From NCBI RefSeq assembly GCF_003049705.1, contig NZ_PIRF01000003.1, positions 211,886 through 275,885 of the forward strand: a DNA stretch of 64,000 nt, given 5' to 3'. The stretch comes from Campylobacter concisus (lineage in GTDB: Bacteria > Campylobacterota > Campylobacteria > Campylobacterales > Campylobacteraceae). The translations under genes were made by a program, and so were the position numbers. This document shows, one piece after another, positions 8,377-17,059 of the stretch (its first letter is position 1; the number at the start of each line of letters is the position of its first letter). Below the pieces are notes generated by a model that saw nothing but the letters and a program-made list of their open reading frames with translations, was not told the origin of the DNA and did no database searches.

Positions 8377-8453
8377 TTATAAAAATAAAAGATTCAAAAT
8401 ATCTAAAGGCAAAATTTGAGAATTTGCTTGGAGAGTATTTGGTACGCAATTGA

Positions 8454-8991
8454 TGATTATGTAATAATTTTTTATTTGGTAATTTAAAAATGTATGTGTT
8501 ATTAATAATATTTTTATTTTTATACTCAAAAAAAAGTCACTTTTGGTCTGTAATTTTAAGATATTTGTTTCGATTCCTCATATAAATACAAGCATTAAGT
8601 AATTTATAAGTATTTTTATGCTATATAATCAATTATAAGCAAAAACCCATTGATATATCGTGCTTCTGAAACAAAAATCAATAATTATTGACCACTTAAA
8701 CAATCTAGCCATAAAAATATCTTATAATATACACAAATTTAAAAATAAAGGAGATTAAGATGATTAAAATTAGTTAAAAGTAGAAGCTATATTTTAAGTA
8801 TTTAAAAGAGAGCTTCTACATTAAGTTGGTGACACTCTTATTGTAATTGTTCTCTACTTTTAAACTACTTAAATAAAAAACTTCATTAGAACCAACCATA
8901 TTGAGCTTATTAGACACACTATAGGTATGTCTATTTGGTGAGACGGCTATTGCTGTCTTTGTAAAATTTAAAAAGCTATAGGAGAAAAAAT
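8454..8991 (+). promoter_or_regulatory. long leader before the mobilization operon, with competing hairpins
   Basis: A TATAAT at 8723-8728 is followed by AAAGGAG and a five-codon frame (MIKIS, 8760-8777). The segment from 8774 can pair in two exclusive ways. GTAGAAGCT (8780-8788) pairs with AGCTTCTAC (8811-8819), or TTAAAAGTAGA (8774-8784) pairs with TCTACTTTTAA (8853-8863). Two more hairpins follow at 8911-8933 (TAGACA/TGTCTA) and 8941-8958 (AGACGGC/GCTGTCT). The layout resembles an attenuator plus an oriT-like structure. Function is inferred. The part 8454-8720 shows nothing I can name. Confidence 0.4.
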
Positions 8992-9294
8992 ATGGCTAGC
9001 AAAAGAATACTTTTAAATGATTTAAAAATCATTAGAAAAAACAAGAAAAAAGAAGAGATTAAACAAGCATGCTTTGAAGTCTTGTTTCCACAACAAGCTA
9101 CGATCAAAGAGTGTAGGCTAGTAATAAAAGATCGTTTTAACATCAAGCTATCAAATAAGGAATTTTCCGAATGGAAGAAAGAGTATGATGCAAAAGACAC
9201 ACATCAAACCTCTCATACAGATCAAATTCCTGAGGTTAAAGAAGACGAAAACAACGATGAGGAGCTAAGTAATGGCACTAACAATCAAGAGTAG
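8992..9294 (+). CDS. small hypothetical protein at head of mobilization operon
   Basis: The 100-residue protein has a basic, helical N-terminal half (MASKRILLNDLKIIRKNKKKEE), a middle part like a small helix-turn-helix (KECRLVIKDRFNIKLSNKEF), and an acidic disordered tail. An AGGAG site precedes the ATG. It overlaps the next gene by 23 bases. I do not recognise the family. Position and charge suggest a DNA-binding relaxosome or regulatory protein, which is inference. Confidence 0.6.
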   Translation: MASKRILLNDLKIIRKNKKKEEIKQACFEVLFPQQATIKECRLVIKDRFNIKLSNKEFSEWKKEYDAKDTHQTSHTDQIPEVKEDENNDEELSNGTNNQE

Positions 9295-9817
9295 TGATAC
9301 AGCAGTTGCGGCAAATGCCGTAATTGCACTACAAGAACATATCGAAATGAGCAATAAGGCTAGTGAAAATATTAGAAATAATATTGAACTTTTTAATCAA
9401 GCCGCAGATAGCTTTGATAAAAGCTTTAAAGAAAAAATAGAACTTATAGAGCAAGGAAGTACCGAACTTATAAGTGCAACAAAAGAGGCCCGAAACAACT
9501 TTCAAAATACTCTAAAGAGTGCAGATAAAACTATATCAAAGATTAACTCATCTTTTAGCTCTTTGATGAAAAAGATAGTATATGCATTAATTGCCTTTTT
9601 ATTTATAGAAGCGACCTTCTTTTTTGGCTACTTGTTTTATGATAGCCATAAGACAAATGAAACCAAAGCTGCACTACAAAATAGGCTAGATAAAGCACTT
9701 TATGATGTGTCTAATCTTCAAGGCTTTATCACCCATATCTACAACCAAGATAGCCAAAAAGCTAGCGAAGATTTTACTAAATGGCTAAACACAAATGGTG
9801 ACAGCAGTGTTCAGTAG
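9272..9817 (+). CDS. coiled-coil membrane protein, MobB-like
   Basis: The 181-residue protein has a long helical coiled-coil part (about 20-105), one transmembrane segment (about 108-130, KKIVYALIAFLFIEATFFFG) and a helical tail. It has no named motifs. Its place between a small basic protein and mobC/relaxase, and its coiled-coil plus membrane layout, recall MobB-type proteins. Those anchor the relaxosome at the membrane or the coupling protein. It overlaps the preceding gene, so it is co-transcribed. Confidence 0.55.
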   Translation: MALTIKSSDTAVAANAVIALQEHIEMSNKASENIRNNIELFNQAADSFDKSFKEKIELIEQGSTELISATKEARNNFQNTLKSADKTISKINSSFSSLMKKIVYALIAFLFIEATFFFGYLFYDSHKTNETKAALQNRLDKALYDVSNLQGFITHIYNQDSQKASEDFTKWLNTNGDSSVQ

Positions 9818-9907
9818 TAAGCAAATTTTTCTAATAGCAAGACACATACAATGTATGACACTTCGTTTTCATACCTTGTATAATCTTGCTCTGCCGAGGG
9901 CTACAAT

Positions 9908-9943
9908 GCGAGATATAAGAAGCGTTAAAACGCTTCATCTCGC
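9908..9943. promoter_or_regulatory. two-part hairpin upstream of mobC
   Basis: GCGAGAT (9908-9914) pairs with ATCTCGC (9937-9943), and inside it AAGCGTT (9920-9926) pairs with AACGCTT (9929-9935). The structure lies in the 150-base gap before mobC and could be part of oriT, an operator, or an mRNA element. Confidence 0.5.
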
Positions 9944-9969
9944 TAGTACATTTTATGAAAGGATATCAT

Positions 9970-10332
9970 ATGCCAAAAAATATCAAGGATAAGGTGCTCT
10001 CTATAAGGATCACTTCTCAGCAAAATAGCAAATTATCTGATATGGCTAGAGAACTAAAAATATCAAGATCAGAAATCATTTCCTATCTTATAGATAATGG
10101 CAATATAAATTCTGAATCCATAAAAAAGAAAGAGCTATATCCAACAATCATTACATATTTTGCTAGACCTTTTAACAACATCAATCAAATAGCAAAGAAA
10201 CTAAATATAGCTTATAAGACTAGTGGTAATATAGATTTAAAAACGATACTGCAGATACAAGAAGAGTTGTACAAAGTTCAATCAGTGCTAACTGAAATTT
10301 TAAGCCTAATAAAGAGTAGCTATGATAGTTAA
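9970..10332 (+). CDS. MobC-like ribbon-helix-helix relaxosome protein
   Basis: The protein has about 120 residues. It opens KDKVLSIRITSQQNSKLSDM, then ARELKISRSEIISYLI, a ribbon-helix-helix start. YFARPFNNINQIAKKLNIAY follows, the MobC signature region. It would bind oriT and assist the relaxase. The start at 9970 is preceded by AAAGGA with six-base spacing. An in-frame ATG at 9955 lies within the ribosome-site region and is less likely. It overlaps the relaxase gene by 11 bases, typical of mobC-relaxase pairs. Confidence 0.75.
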   Translation: MPKNIKDKVLSIRITSQQNSKLSDMARELKISRSEIISYLIDNGNINSESIKKKELYPTIITYFARPFNNINQIAKKLNIAYKTSGNIDLKTILQIQEELYKVQSVLTEILSLIKSSYDS

Positions 10333-12772
10333 GATCTCAAAGGGAGAAAAAGGCATAGCTGATTATCTAAAAACTGGCAAGAAAAGAGATTCAAAGCTAA
10401 CTAGAGATGAAAAAGATGATAGATTGCCACTGGCTGGAAATTTAGATCTTATCGAGATGTCTGAAAAGCACCAGAGCAAGAAAAAGAATAAGAAACATAA
10501 CTACTATCATATATCCTTGTCATTTACTTCAGAGGAGTGGAACAAGCTATATGAAAGTGGCAATATAGATGAGTTTATAATGGACTTTTTAAGGCTAACT
10601 TTCCCAAATCACGACATAGATGAGCTACTTTTTTATGCTGAAGCTCATCTGCCTATAATCAAAGAAGAGCCATACATTCCTCGCCCAGAAGGAGCACTAG
10701 AAAATAGAACATTAAACAAGAAACATAAAAATGGTGAACCACTAAAAAGAGAACCTCATGTTCATCTAATAGTCTCTTTTGAAAATATGAAATTTACCCA
10801 TAGTGTAAAAACCGGTGGAGTTATATATACAAAAGGTGCAGCCAAGCAACAAGTAAAAGCTGTTATGGCTAAAACAGCAGAAAAATTTAAAAGAGTGGTT
10901 AATGACATCTTATCTAACAAGTATGGTCTAAATAATATAGAGCTTTTAGGCATGGATGAAGACCAACTAAATAAACAATATGAAAGCTTTAAAAGTGCAG
11001 CACAAAAGGTTAAGAAAGGCAAAGAAAAAGATACACAGATGAAGATAGAAACAGATGTTGTGATCGAGCCAAAAGCTGATACAAAAGAGCAAAATATAAG
11101 TGTTGAAGAGTTACTAGCTGATGCTAAAAATTCTACAGCTGATTATCTATTAAGAATGATAGAAGAAGATGAGAGTTTCAAAAAAGACTATTATGATAGA
11201 GCAAAGAGGCTTAATGCAGTCGATATAAGAGAATTTTTGCCTATGATCAATGCAAAATTTAACATCACCGCAAAAGCTGAAATGGTAAATGATAAATATA
11301 AAGTAAGAGTGGATGGGTTTAAGGGAACTTATAATCTAACTGATCTAATGTGTAAGATAGTCTATAATGGCAGAAAGGGAGCGTTATTTCACGTGGTTAA
11401 TGAACTAGAGCAAATGCTTATAGAGCTTCAAGCCAATAAAAATGAGCCAAAGATAACATTGAGTGTAAGCAGTGACTTTAGTACACCAAATAAAGGCCTA
11501 AAGGCTCAAGTGTTAAATAGCTGGAAAACGATACAAATAGAGCCATACAATCTAAAATCAATACTTAAAAACTATTCAGCTATATCAGTGGCAAGTTTCA
11601 AGGATAAAAGTGAAGAAGCTAGCAGTATTGATAGCATAACTCCTACGCTTATATATGATATAGATAACTCTAAATTTACTGCAAATGATGCTCAAAATTT
11701 ACTACAAAGTAAAGGAATAAAAGGCTTCATATACCTAACCACCTATCAAGCACCGGATACAAAAGTAGAGAAATTTAAACTCATCATACCCACAACAAAG
11801 GCTCCAAGCTTAAATGAATATGATGAATACATAAAAGAGATAACAAAAGAGCTTGGGCTATATAATATAGTAAATAACTCAAGCCTATATCCTAGTAAAT
11901 TTCACTACACTCCAGTGCCAGGATCTGAGGTTGTAAGCATTAGAGGAAAAACTTTTGATAATACAAGAGCCATTGAAGAGGCTGGCTTAAAAACAGAAAT
12001 TAATAATATGGATATTAAAGCCATATATGAAGATTTGCAAAAACTAAGAAGATATGAGCTTAGCCATGAACCAAAAGATACCAACTCACATATTAAAAGA
12101 GCAAGCTACCAAGCCATATCATCAAAGATTTCTATAAAAGAGCTAATAGAATACTTTGACGAGAGTGCTGTGCTTAAAGAATATAAAAATCATCAAATAC
12201 TTTCTGGTAAGAGCGGCAGATATCTTTACTTGTCAGAAGAAAACACAGCCTACTCTTTTAGCCTAAATAGACACTATACTCCATATATCTACATTAGAGA
12301 TAAATTTGATGAAGTGGCTAGAAAGATAAAAACTGGGCTTTTTAATGATGACGTCATTAAAAAGATAGGACTTAAACAAAATGAATATGAAGGCTTCGTA
12401 AAAGGTATCGATGGCCATTTAGATATAAATAGATGCTATTTAGCTTTTATAAATAGAACTGAAATCTTTAAAAAATACCTGCCAGATATAGTTAAAATTA
12501 ACTATCAAGGCTTAATTTATAATATAAAAACCTATATGAAAGATTGGCAAGATATACAAGGTTTTAATAAGCTAAAGGAGCGTTATAAAACAGATAAGAT
12601 CTCTCTAACAAATGATCATATATCATTTGGCTCATTAAAAATAACAAAGCAAGAGCTATGTGATCAAGGACTTGATAGTAACTTTGGGATAGAGCAAACA
12701 AAACAACCATCAAATAGAGCAGAGGGTAAAGAACAGAATATAAAGTCAGGATATGATAGTTTGGAGAGATAG
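10322..12772 (+). CDS. large relaxase with a possible primase-like C-terminal region
   Basis: The 816-residue protein begins MIVKISKGEKGIADYLKTG. It has a tyrosine-rich strand (NYYHISLSF, about 60-68) and the metal-binding strand EPHVHLIVSF with His146 and His148, which fits a HUH relaxase core in the first 230 residues. A charged linker follows. From about residue 440 the motifs TLIYDIDNSKF (D-x-D), KFKLIIP and a later SKFHYTPVPGSE resemble archaeo-eukaryotic-type primases of plasmids and phages. The primase reading is inference from motif order. A relaxase-primase fusion is known in principle from RSF1010 MobA, but that is a different family. It is the last gene of the mobilization operon. 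Confidence 0.7.
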   Translation: MIVKISKGEKGIADYLKTGKKRDSKLTRDEKDDRLPLAGNLDLIEMSEKHQSKKKNKKHNYYHISLSFTSEEWNKLYESGNIDEFIMDFLRLTFPNHDIDELLFYAEAHLPIIKEEPYIPRPEGALENRTLNKKHKNGEPLKREPHVHLIVSFENMKFTHSVKTGGVIYTKGAAKQQVKAVMAKTAEKFKRVVNDILSNKYGLNNIELLGMDEDQLNKQYESFKSAAQKVKKGKEKDTQMKIETDVVIEPKADTKEQNISVEELLADAKNSTADYLLRMIEEDESFKKDYYDRAKRLNAVDIREFLPMINAKFNITAKAEMVNDKYKVRVDGFKGTYNLTDLMCKIVYNGRKGALFHVVNELEQMLIELQANKNEPKITLSVSSDFSTPNKGLKAQVLNSWKTIQIEPYNLKSILKNYSAISVASFKDKSEEASSIDSITPTLIYDIDNSKFTANDAQNLLQSKGIKGFIYLTTYQAPDTKVEKFKLIIPTTKAPSLNEYDEYIKEITKELGLYNIVNNSSLYPSKFHYTPVPGSEVVSIRGKTFDNTRAIEEAGLKTEINNMDIKAIYEDLQKLRRYELSHEPKDTNSHIKRASYQAISSKISIKELIEYFDESAVLKEYKNHQILSGKSGRYLYLSEENTAYSFSLNRHYTPYIYIRDKFDEVARKIKTGLFNDDVIKKIGLKQNEYEGFVKGIDGHLDINRCYLAFINRTEIFKKYLPDIVKINYQGLIYNIKTYMKDWQDIQGFNKLKERYKTDKISLTNDHISFGSLKITKQELCDQGLDSNFGIEQTKQPSNRAEGKEQNIKSGYDSLER

Positions 12773-12814
12773 ACTATTATGAGCTGTTATAGAAGCCAAA
12801 TTATTAGCCATCTC

Positions 12815-14029
12815 TCACTCCATAAAACCAAATGGCAATGCAAACATATCATCATCTAGCTTTACGGCCGTATCACCAGTGTAAAAGACTATGCCCTTAT
12901 CAAATTTACTTTGCAAATTCTCTTTTAAGTGGTAGATATGCTTGAAGTCATCTTTGCTGATAGTTTTTGAGGATTTGACCTCTATGGCTATGAGCTTGCC
13001 TGATATCTCAAGGATAAAGTCTATCTCTTTTTGGTCGCTAGTTCTATAGTAGTATATGTTTGCTCTTTTTTTGCTACTTGTATTTGCCTTTAGTAGTTCA
13101 TCAAATACAAACGTCTCATATATAGCACCTTTATATGGGGAATTTGCAAGCTCTTGTGCTGATGAAATTTGAAGTAAGTGTGCCAGCACTCCGGTGTCAG
13201 TGGCAAAAATTTTAGGTGTTTTTATGAGCCTTTTTAGAGCGTTATTAAAATAGGGCTGTAGCTTTTGGATCTGGTATGTATGCTCAAGCACGCTAAAATA
13301 GCTATCAAATGTCTTATTGTCAAGCCCGGACTCTAGACATAGCTCGTTTTTGTTAAAGATGTTGCCACTTCTTAGCATACATAGGCGATACATAGTGATA
13401 AATTTATCCATATTTCTGATGTTGCCTATCTCTTTGGCGTCTGATTCTATATATGTTCTTATGTATGAGCTAAACCAGAGATATTTTGATTTTTCAGAGC
13501 TTATCTTTGTGATCTCTGGATAACCACCATTTATAATCTTTTCAGATAAGCCCTCATTATCATACTTCTTTAGCGAAAGATGGTCTATATCGCCACTTAA
13601 AATATCTATCAAATTTTCATCACTATGGCTTAACTCTTTTTGAGAAAGCGGGTAAAGCTCTACTATACCTATCCTACCGGCAAGCGAGTCTGAAATATCT
13701 TTAAAGCCCTTTAAATTTGCAGAACCGGTTAATATAAACTGACCGTTTGTTCTTTTTTTATCTACAAATTCCTTAATGGCAACAAGTAGTATAGGCACTC
13801 TTTGTATCTCATCTATCACGATAGGCTTATTGCAGTGCTCTATAAAACCTTTAGGATCGTTTCTTGCGGATTCATATATGTTTATGTCGTCAAGCGTTAC
13901 GTAATTTGGTATATCTAAATTTAAGGCAAGTGTTGATTTACCGACTTGTCTAGCCCCGCTTATCAAAAACACTGGGAAGCTTTTCATATACTCTTTTATT
14001 TCATCGCTTATGGCTCGTTTGATATACAT
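12815..14029 (-). CDS. AAA ATPase with DUF4143 domain
   Basis: The 404-residue protein has a Walker A GARQVGKS (about residues 25-32), a Walker B PIVIDEIQ and a sensor-like FILTGSAN. The C-terminal DUF4143 part ends in EIDFILEISGKLIAIEVKSS, a PD-(D/E)XK-like core. Proteins of this kind (AAA_14 + DUF4143) are common in host-associated bacteria, and their role is not established. A second member lies at 15144-16343, and a membrane protein between them is on the same strand. Whether the three form a unit is unclear, as the gaps are 75-110 bases. Confidence 0.88.
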   Translation of the reverse strand: MYIKRAISDEIKEYMKSFPVFLISGARQVGKSTLALNLDIPNYVTLDDINIYESARNDPKGFIEHCNKPIVIDEIQRVPILLVAIKEFVDKKRTNGQFILTGSANLKGFKDISDSLAGRIGIVELYPLSQKELSHSDENLIDILSGDIDHLSLKKYDNEGLSEKIINGGYPEITKISSEKSKYLWFSSYIRTYIESDAKEIGNIRNMDKFITMYRLCMLRSGNIFNKNELCLESGLDNKTFDSYFSVLEHTYQIQKLQPYFNNALKRLIKTPKIFATDTGVLAHLLQISSAQELANSPYKGAIYETFVFDELLKANTSSKKRANIYYYRTSDQKEIDFILEISGKLIAIEVKSSKTISKDDFKHIYHLKENLQSKFDKGIVFYTGDTAVKLDDDMFALPFGFME

Positions 14030-14103
14030 AGTATTTTATCCTTAAATATTTAGGAGTATAATACTATAATTTGTATAAATTTTAAAGTCGTATTACCGCT
14101 TGA

Positions 14104-15033
14104 CTATTTTGTATCATTATTTTGCTTATTTGCTTGTTCTAATCTCATCTTATTTTGACTTTTTATCTCATACATGATTGCTTCTAAAATCTTACTTTGT
14201 TTATTTTGTTGCTTTAAGATGCTACTACTATCTAATGCGTTAAGCAGTTCTTTATGGTGCTGATTTATTTCAATTGCTGACGTCTTAGATAGCCAAATGT
14301 TTAATAACGCAACTGCTATTGCTATAAAAATAGAAATAATTGCAACCCAAAAAGCTTGTCTCGACGATTTTCTATTTTCATCTATCTGCTGTTGTGTAAG
14401 CAAATTTTGAGTTTGAATATACGACGAGGTTTGATTTAGTGTTTTACCTATTAAATCCAGGTGCTTTATTATCTTTTCATTTTGTTCTATAACATCAAAA
14501 ATAGGATTTTTTAGAAATTTAATTTTTGTTGATTCATTTTTTACTGGTGTAACATTAGTAATATTTTCTCGTTCTTTATTTAAAACATCTAGTGAACTTT
14601 TAAACAGATCTGTGTTTAACGATGATATTTGTGAGTTTAGCTCTTTTATATCTATTCCACATATTTTTTCTAAATTGGCAGTATTAAGGACTTTATATAT
14701 TTTTTTATATTTATTTATAGAGTCCATATATGACGGTTGAATTATTTTCTCATAGTTTAAAGGTATTACTTTTTTTAATTTTGATAGATCCTTGATACTT
14801 AATGCATCATTAATGGAATTCATAAGCTTTTTATATTCTTCTTGACTTTTAAATATGCTTTTAAAATAATCATTATTCATTGATTTTTGAAGCTTTATTG
14901 CTTCTTGTCCTAATGTTGATATTTTTGTGATGTTTAAGATTTTATTAGCACTATTCTCAAAATCTTTAATTGCTTTTATTATAGGTGAATTACTTAAGCT
15001 ATCCAGTTGTTCTCTTAATTTATTTATATCCAC
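14104..15033 (-). CDS. hypothetical membrane-anchored helical protein
   Basis: This is a 309-residue protein, mostly helical and rich in Lys, Asn and Ser. A single transmembrane segment sits at about residues 229-249 (FWVAIISIFIAIAVALLNIW), and a hydrophilic tail of about 60 residues follows. No signal peptide is visible. I do not recognise a family. It lies between two DUF4143 ATPase genes on the same strand. Confidence 0.65.
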   Translation of the reverse strand: MDINKLREQLDSLSNSPIIKAIKDFENSANKILNITKISTLGQEAIKLQKSMNNDYFKSIFKSQEEYKKLMNSINDALSIKDLSKLKKVIPLNYEKIIQPSYMDSINKYKKIYKVLNTANLEKICGIDIKELNSQISSLNTDLFKSSLDVLNKERENITNVTPVKNESTKIKFLKNPIFDVIEQNEKIIKHLDLIGKTLNQTSSYIQTQNLLTQQQIDENRKSSRQAFWVAIISIFIAIAVALLNIWLSKTSAIEINQHHKELLNALDSSSILKQQNKQSKILEAIMYEIKSQNKMRLEQANKQNNDTK

Positions 15034-15143
15034 AGAGTATCCTTATTTTTGATGTCTTAATTACAATTTTGAAGTTTAAAGTAGATTATATAAAAATGCA
15101 CAGCATACTTTAATACCTCCTCTATATTTCCCAATTTGCTTTT

Positions 15144-16343
15144 TCAATACAAAAACCCAAACAGCCAAAGCGGAATTTTATTTCCAACCCCTACTTCAAT
15201 ATCATCTGCCGCTATAAATGAATTTGGCATATTCTTAATCTGCTCAAAACCTTTTTTAGCTCCACCTATTTCAAAGGTAAATTTATTACCAACCATAAAG
15301 TCACCGGCCTTACCCGAGTAAATTTCAGTAATATTTCCAAGCTGATTGGCAAAGAATGTTTCTCTTACATTTCCTATTTCTGGACTGTTTATATACATTA
15401 AATTTGTATTTTCAAGGTAAATTTTGTCTGCCTTATCCATATTTTTTATAGCTAGCTCATTTTTCATTAAAAGTCTTATAAGTCCAGCACCATCAAGCAT
15501 AGCAAGATACTCTTTTAGCGTCCTATCATCCCTTATATCAACAAGCGATTTTAGGCTTGAATAGTTTGGCTGATATGGGATGTTCGTGCTTATAGCATGA
15601 GTTAATATCTTTAGCTTTCTTGTTGTATTGCCGTTTAAATTTGGATATATACTTAAAAGATCACTATCTATTGTAGCTTCTATGCTTTGCCTTAGAGTCT
15701 GATAAAAGGTGGTATCATTTGGCATATCGTTATAGTACGGGTAGTAACCCACCTTTAGATACTCTCTAAAAAGCTTAATAACTGCTAGCTCTTTTTGTTT
15801 TAAGGTGTTAATGATGTCAATAGCTATCCCCTGATGATTTGTAAGTAAATTTGTAAGCTCAACTGCTTCTAAATTTATGTCGTATCTTAGCCCTGCATAC
15901 TCCCTAAAGCTCATTCCGCTCATCTTATAAACGATCGCTCTTCTACTTAGATCATGAGAGCTTTTTAATACTTCAAGAGCAGACGAGCCTGTAGCTACTA
16001 TATTTAATTCTTTAAAGTTATCATAGGCAAATTTTAATATGGCAGATATATCTTTACTTTTATGAATCTCGTCTAGATATAGATATTTACCGCCGTTTAG
16101 CACAAACTCTCTTATAATCGAGGTTATATCGTTTGATATCTCTATGTCATCTAGGCTTAGGTAAAGACTATTTTTGTTTTTACTGGCCAGCTGAGCCAAT
16201 GTAGTTGTTTTACCTATTCCTCTTTGTCCAAGGATAACGATAAGCCTATGAGACAAATCTTTAGAGTCTATAAAGTATCTTTTAAATTTATGGTTGTTTA
16301 ACCTTATAAGGTCATTGCTCTTTAAGAAAAGTTGATCTAGCAT
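15144..16343 (-). CDS. AAA ATPase with DUF4143-like C-terminal domain
   Basis: The 399-residue protein has a Walker A GQRGIGKTT (about residues 39-47), a Walker B KYLYLDEIH and a sensor-like NIVATGSSALEV. The C-terminal part has the DUF4143 style (FANQLGNITEIYSGKAGDF, then FTFEIGGAKKG). In the last part the EVKSS-type motif of the neighbour reads FEIGGAKK, so the nuclease-like core looks altered. A -10-like TATAAT lies upstream on the minus strand. Its role is unknown, as for the paralog at 12815. Confidence 0.85.
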   Translation of the reverse strand: MLDQLFLKSNDLIRLNNHKFKRYFIDSKDLSHRLIVILGQRGIGKTTTLAQLASKNKNSLYLSLDDIEISNDITSIIREFVLNGGKYLYLDEIHKSKDISAILKFAYDNFKELNIVATGSSALEVLKSSHDLSRRAIVYKMSGMSFREYAGLRYDINLEAVELTNLLTNHQGIAIDIINTLKQKELAVIKLFREYLKVGYYPYYNDMPNDTTFYQTLRQSIEATIDSDLLSIYPNLNGNTTRKLKILTHAISTNIPYQPNYSSLKSLVDIRDDRTLKEYLAMLDGAGLIRLLMKNELAIKNMDKADKIYLENTNLMYINSPEIGNVRETFFANQLGNITEIYSGKAGDFMVGNKFTFEIGGAKKGFEQIKNMPNSFIAADDIEVGVGNKIPLWLFGFLY

Positions 16344-16711
16344 AGTTTATCCCTTTATTATGTAATGCAATACAATTATATCATAGAAATACATGGAATA
16401 AAATACATACAAGATTATTTTTTAAGCAAAAGCACATTTTATTGCAAATGACTATATACATTTTTATGAAAGAAAACAACCTTACTAATAGTGCTATTGG
16501 GTTCTTTTTGAAATTTAATCTCCTTAATATTAAAGCATTACTTTTAACACCCCACCTTTTTCTCATTGATAAAAATTTATCTCTTTAATTAGATTCTTTA
16601 GAATTTAGGGAGTTGCCAGTTTTTGTAGGTTTTTGAAAACTTCAAGAGCCTATTCGTGAAAGCCTATATGTAAAAAAGATCATCCTCTAGTTCATACACT
16701 CGTCCAAATAT
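16344..16711. other. gene-poor stretch containing an integrase fossil
   Basis: The stretch holds no intact gene. Its right part contains the degenerate integrase tail described at 16562-16626. The rest is AT-rich with no structure I can name. Confidence 0.5.
16562..16626 (-). pseudogene. fossil 3' end of a tyrosine integrase gene
   Basis: Read on the minus strand, this encodes LATP-stop-ILKNLIKEINFYQ and then a stop. The integrase at 40858 ends VTPKILKDLVEEVNFYQ. DNA similarity to 40872-40930 is plain over about 55 bases. Only the tail remains, with an internal stop. It marks a former integrase at this point and hence an old island boundary. Confidence 0.75.
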
Positions 16712-16927
16712 CTAGACGCTTTTGTTCTTTTGCATGAGCTCAAATATAGCGGCTGCACTGGCTATGCTGTTTTCAGGCCTACCACACATCGTGTGGTATA
16801 TCCATCTTGTACAGACAAAGCATTGATTTGTCGAGTCGTTTAGCAAGTGACCTAGCATATCTTTTGCTTGTTTCTCTTTACCAGCCTCAAATAGCTCTTT
16901 TATCTGTCTGATCTTTTTCATCGCCAC
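16712..16927 (-). CDS. small hypothetical protein
   Basis: The 71-residue protein starts MAMKKIRQIKELFEAGKEKQ and has two Cys in QCFVCTRWIYH, then an alanine-rich helix (SIASAAAIFELM). I do not recognise the family. GGAG precedes the ATG. It is divergent from the DUF262 operon, and both share the palindrome at 16960-16975. Each has a -10-like box exactly 12 bases beyond its own half-site, so it probably belongs to the same regulon. Confidence 0.6.
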   Translation of the reverse strand: MAMKKIRQIKELFEAGKEKQAKDMLGHLLNDSTNQCFVCTRWIYHTMCGRPENSIASAAAIFELMQKNKSV

Positions 16928-16942
16928 TCCTTTTTTGGATGA

Positions 16943-16992
16943 ATTTTAAAATAAAAAATGGATAAATTTTATTCCTATTTTGCTGGTATAAT
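16943..16992. promoter_or_regulatory. shared operator with divergent promoters (variant site)
   Basis: The palindrome GGATAAATTTTATTCC (16960-16975) is flanked on the plus strand by TATAAT at 16987-16992 and on the minus strand by TAAAAT at 16948-16943. Each lies 12 bases from its half-site. The outer bases GGA...TCC match the GGACA-N-TGTCC sites elsewhere in the island while the inner bases differ, so this is a weaker member of the set. Confidence 0.55.
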
Positions 16993-17059
16993 TTCACAAA
17001 AAAGGATTTTAAAATAAAGATCTTTTTGACGATATAGAGTAGTAGATAAAGGAGAAAAA

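Larger units (their letters stand above)
7479..8453 (+). pseudogene. small ORF split by an IS1595-family insertion
   Basis: A frame starting ATG at 7479 (MAFIAIEYGLKNIFDDYDLF) is open up to the insertion sequence. Removing the element (7632-8376) and one copy of its 8-bp target repeat rejoins it in frame to KDSKYLKAKFENLLGEYLVRN and a TGA at 8451-8453. The restored protein would have 73 residues. I do not recognise it. The perfect frame restoration is good evidence that this was a real gene. Confidence 0.65.

Noticed and set aside
8911..8933. TAGACA-N11-TGTCTA as another WYL operator
   Set aside because: Spacer of 11 instead of 5-6 and no -10 box 12 bases beyond. Better explained as a mobilization-region hairpin.
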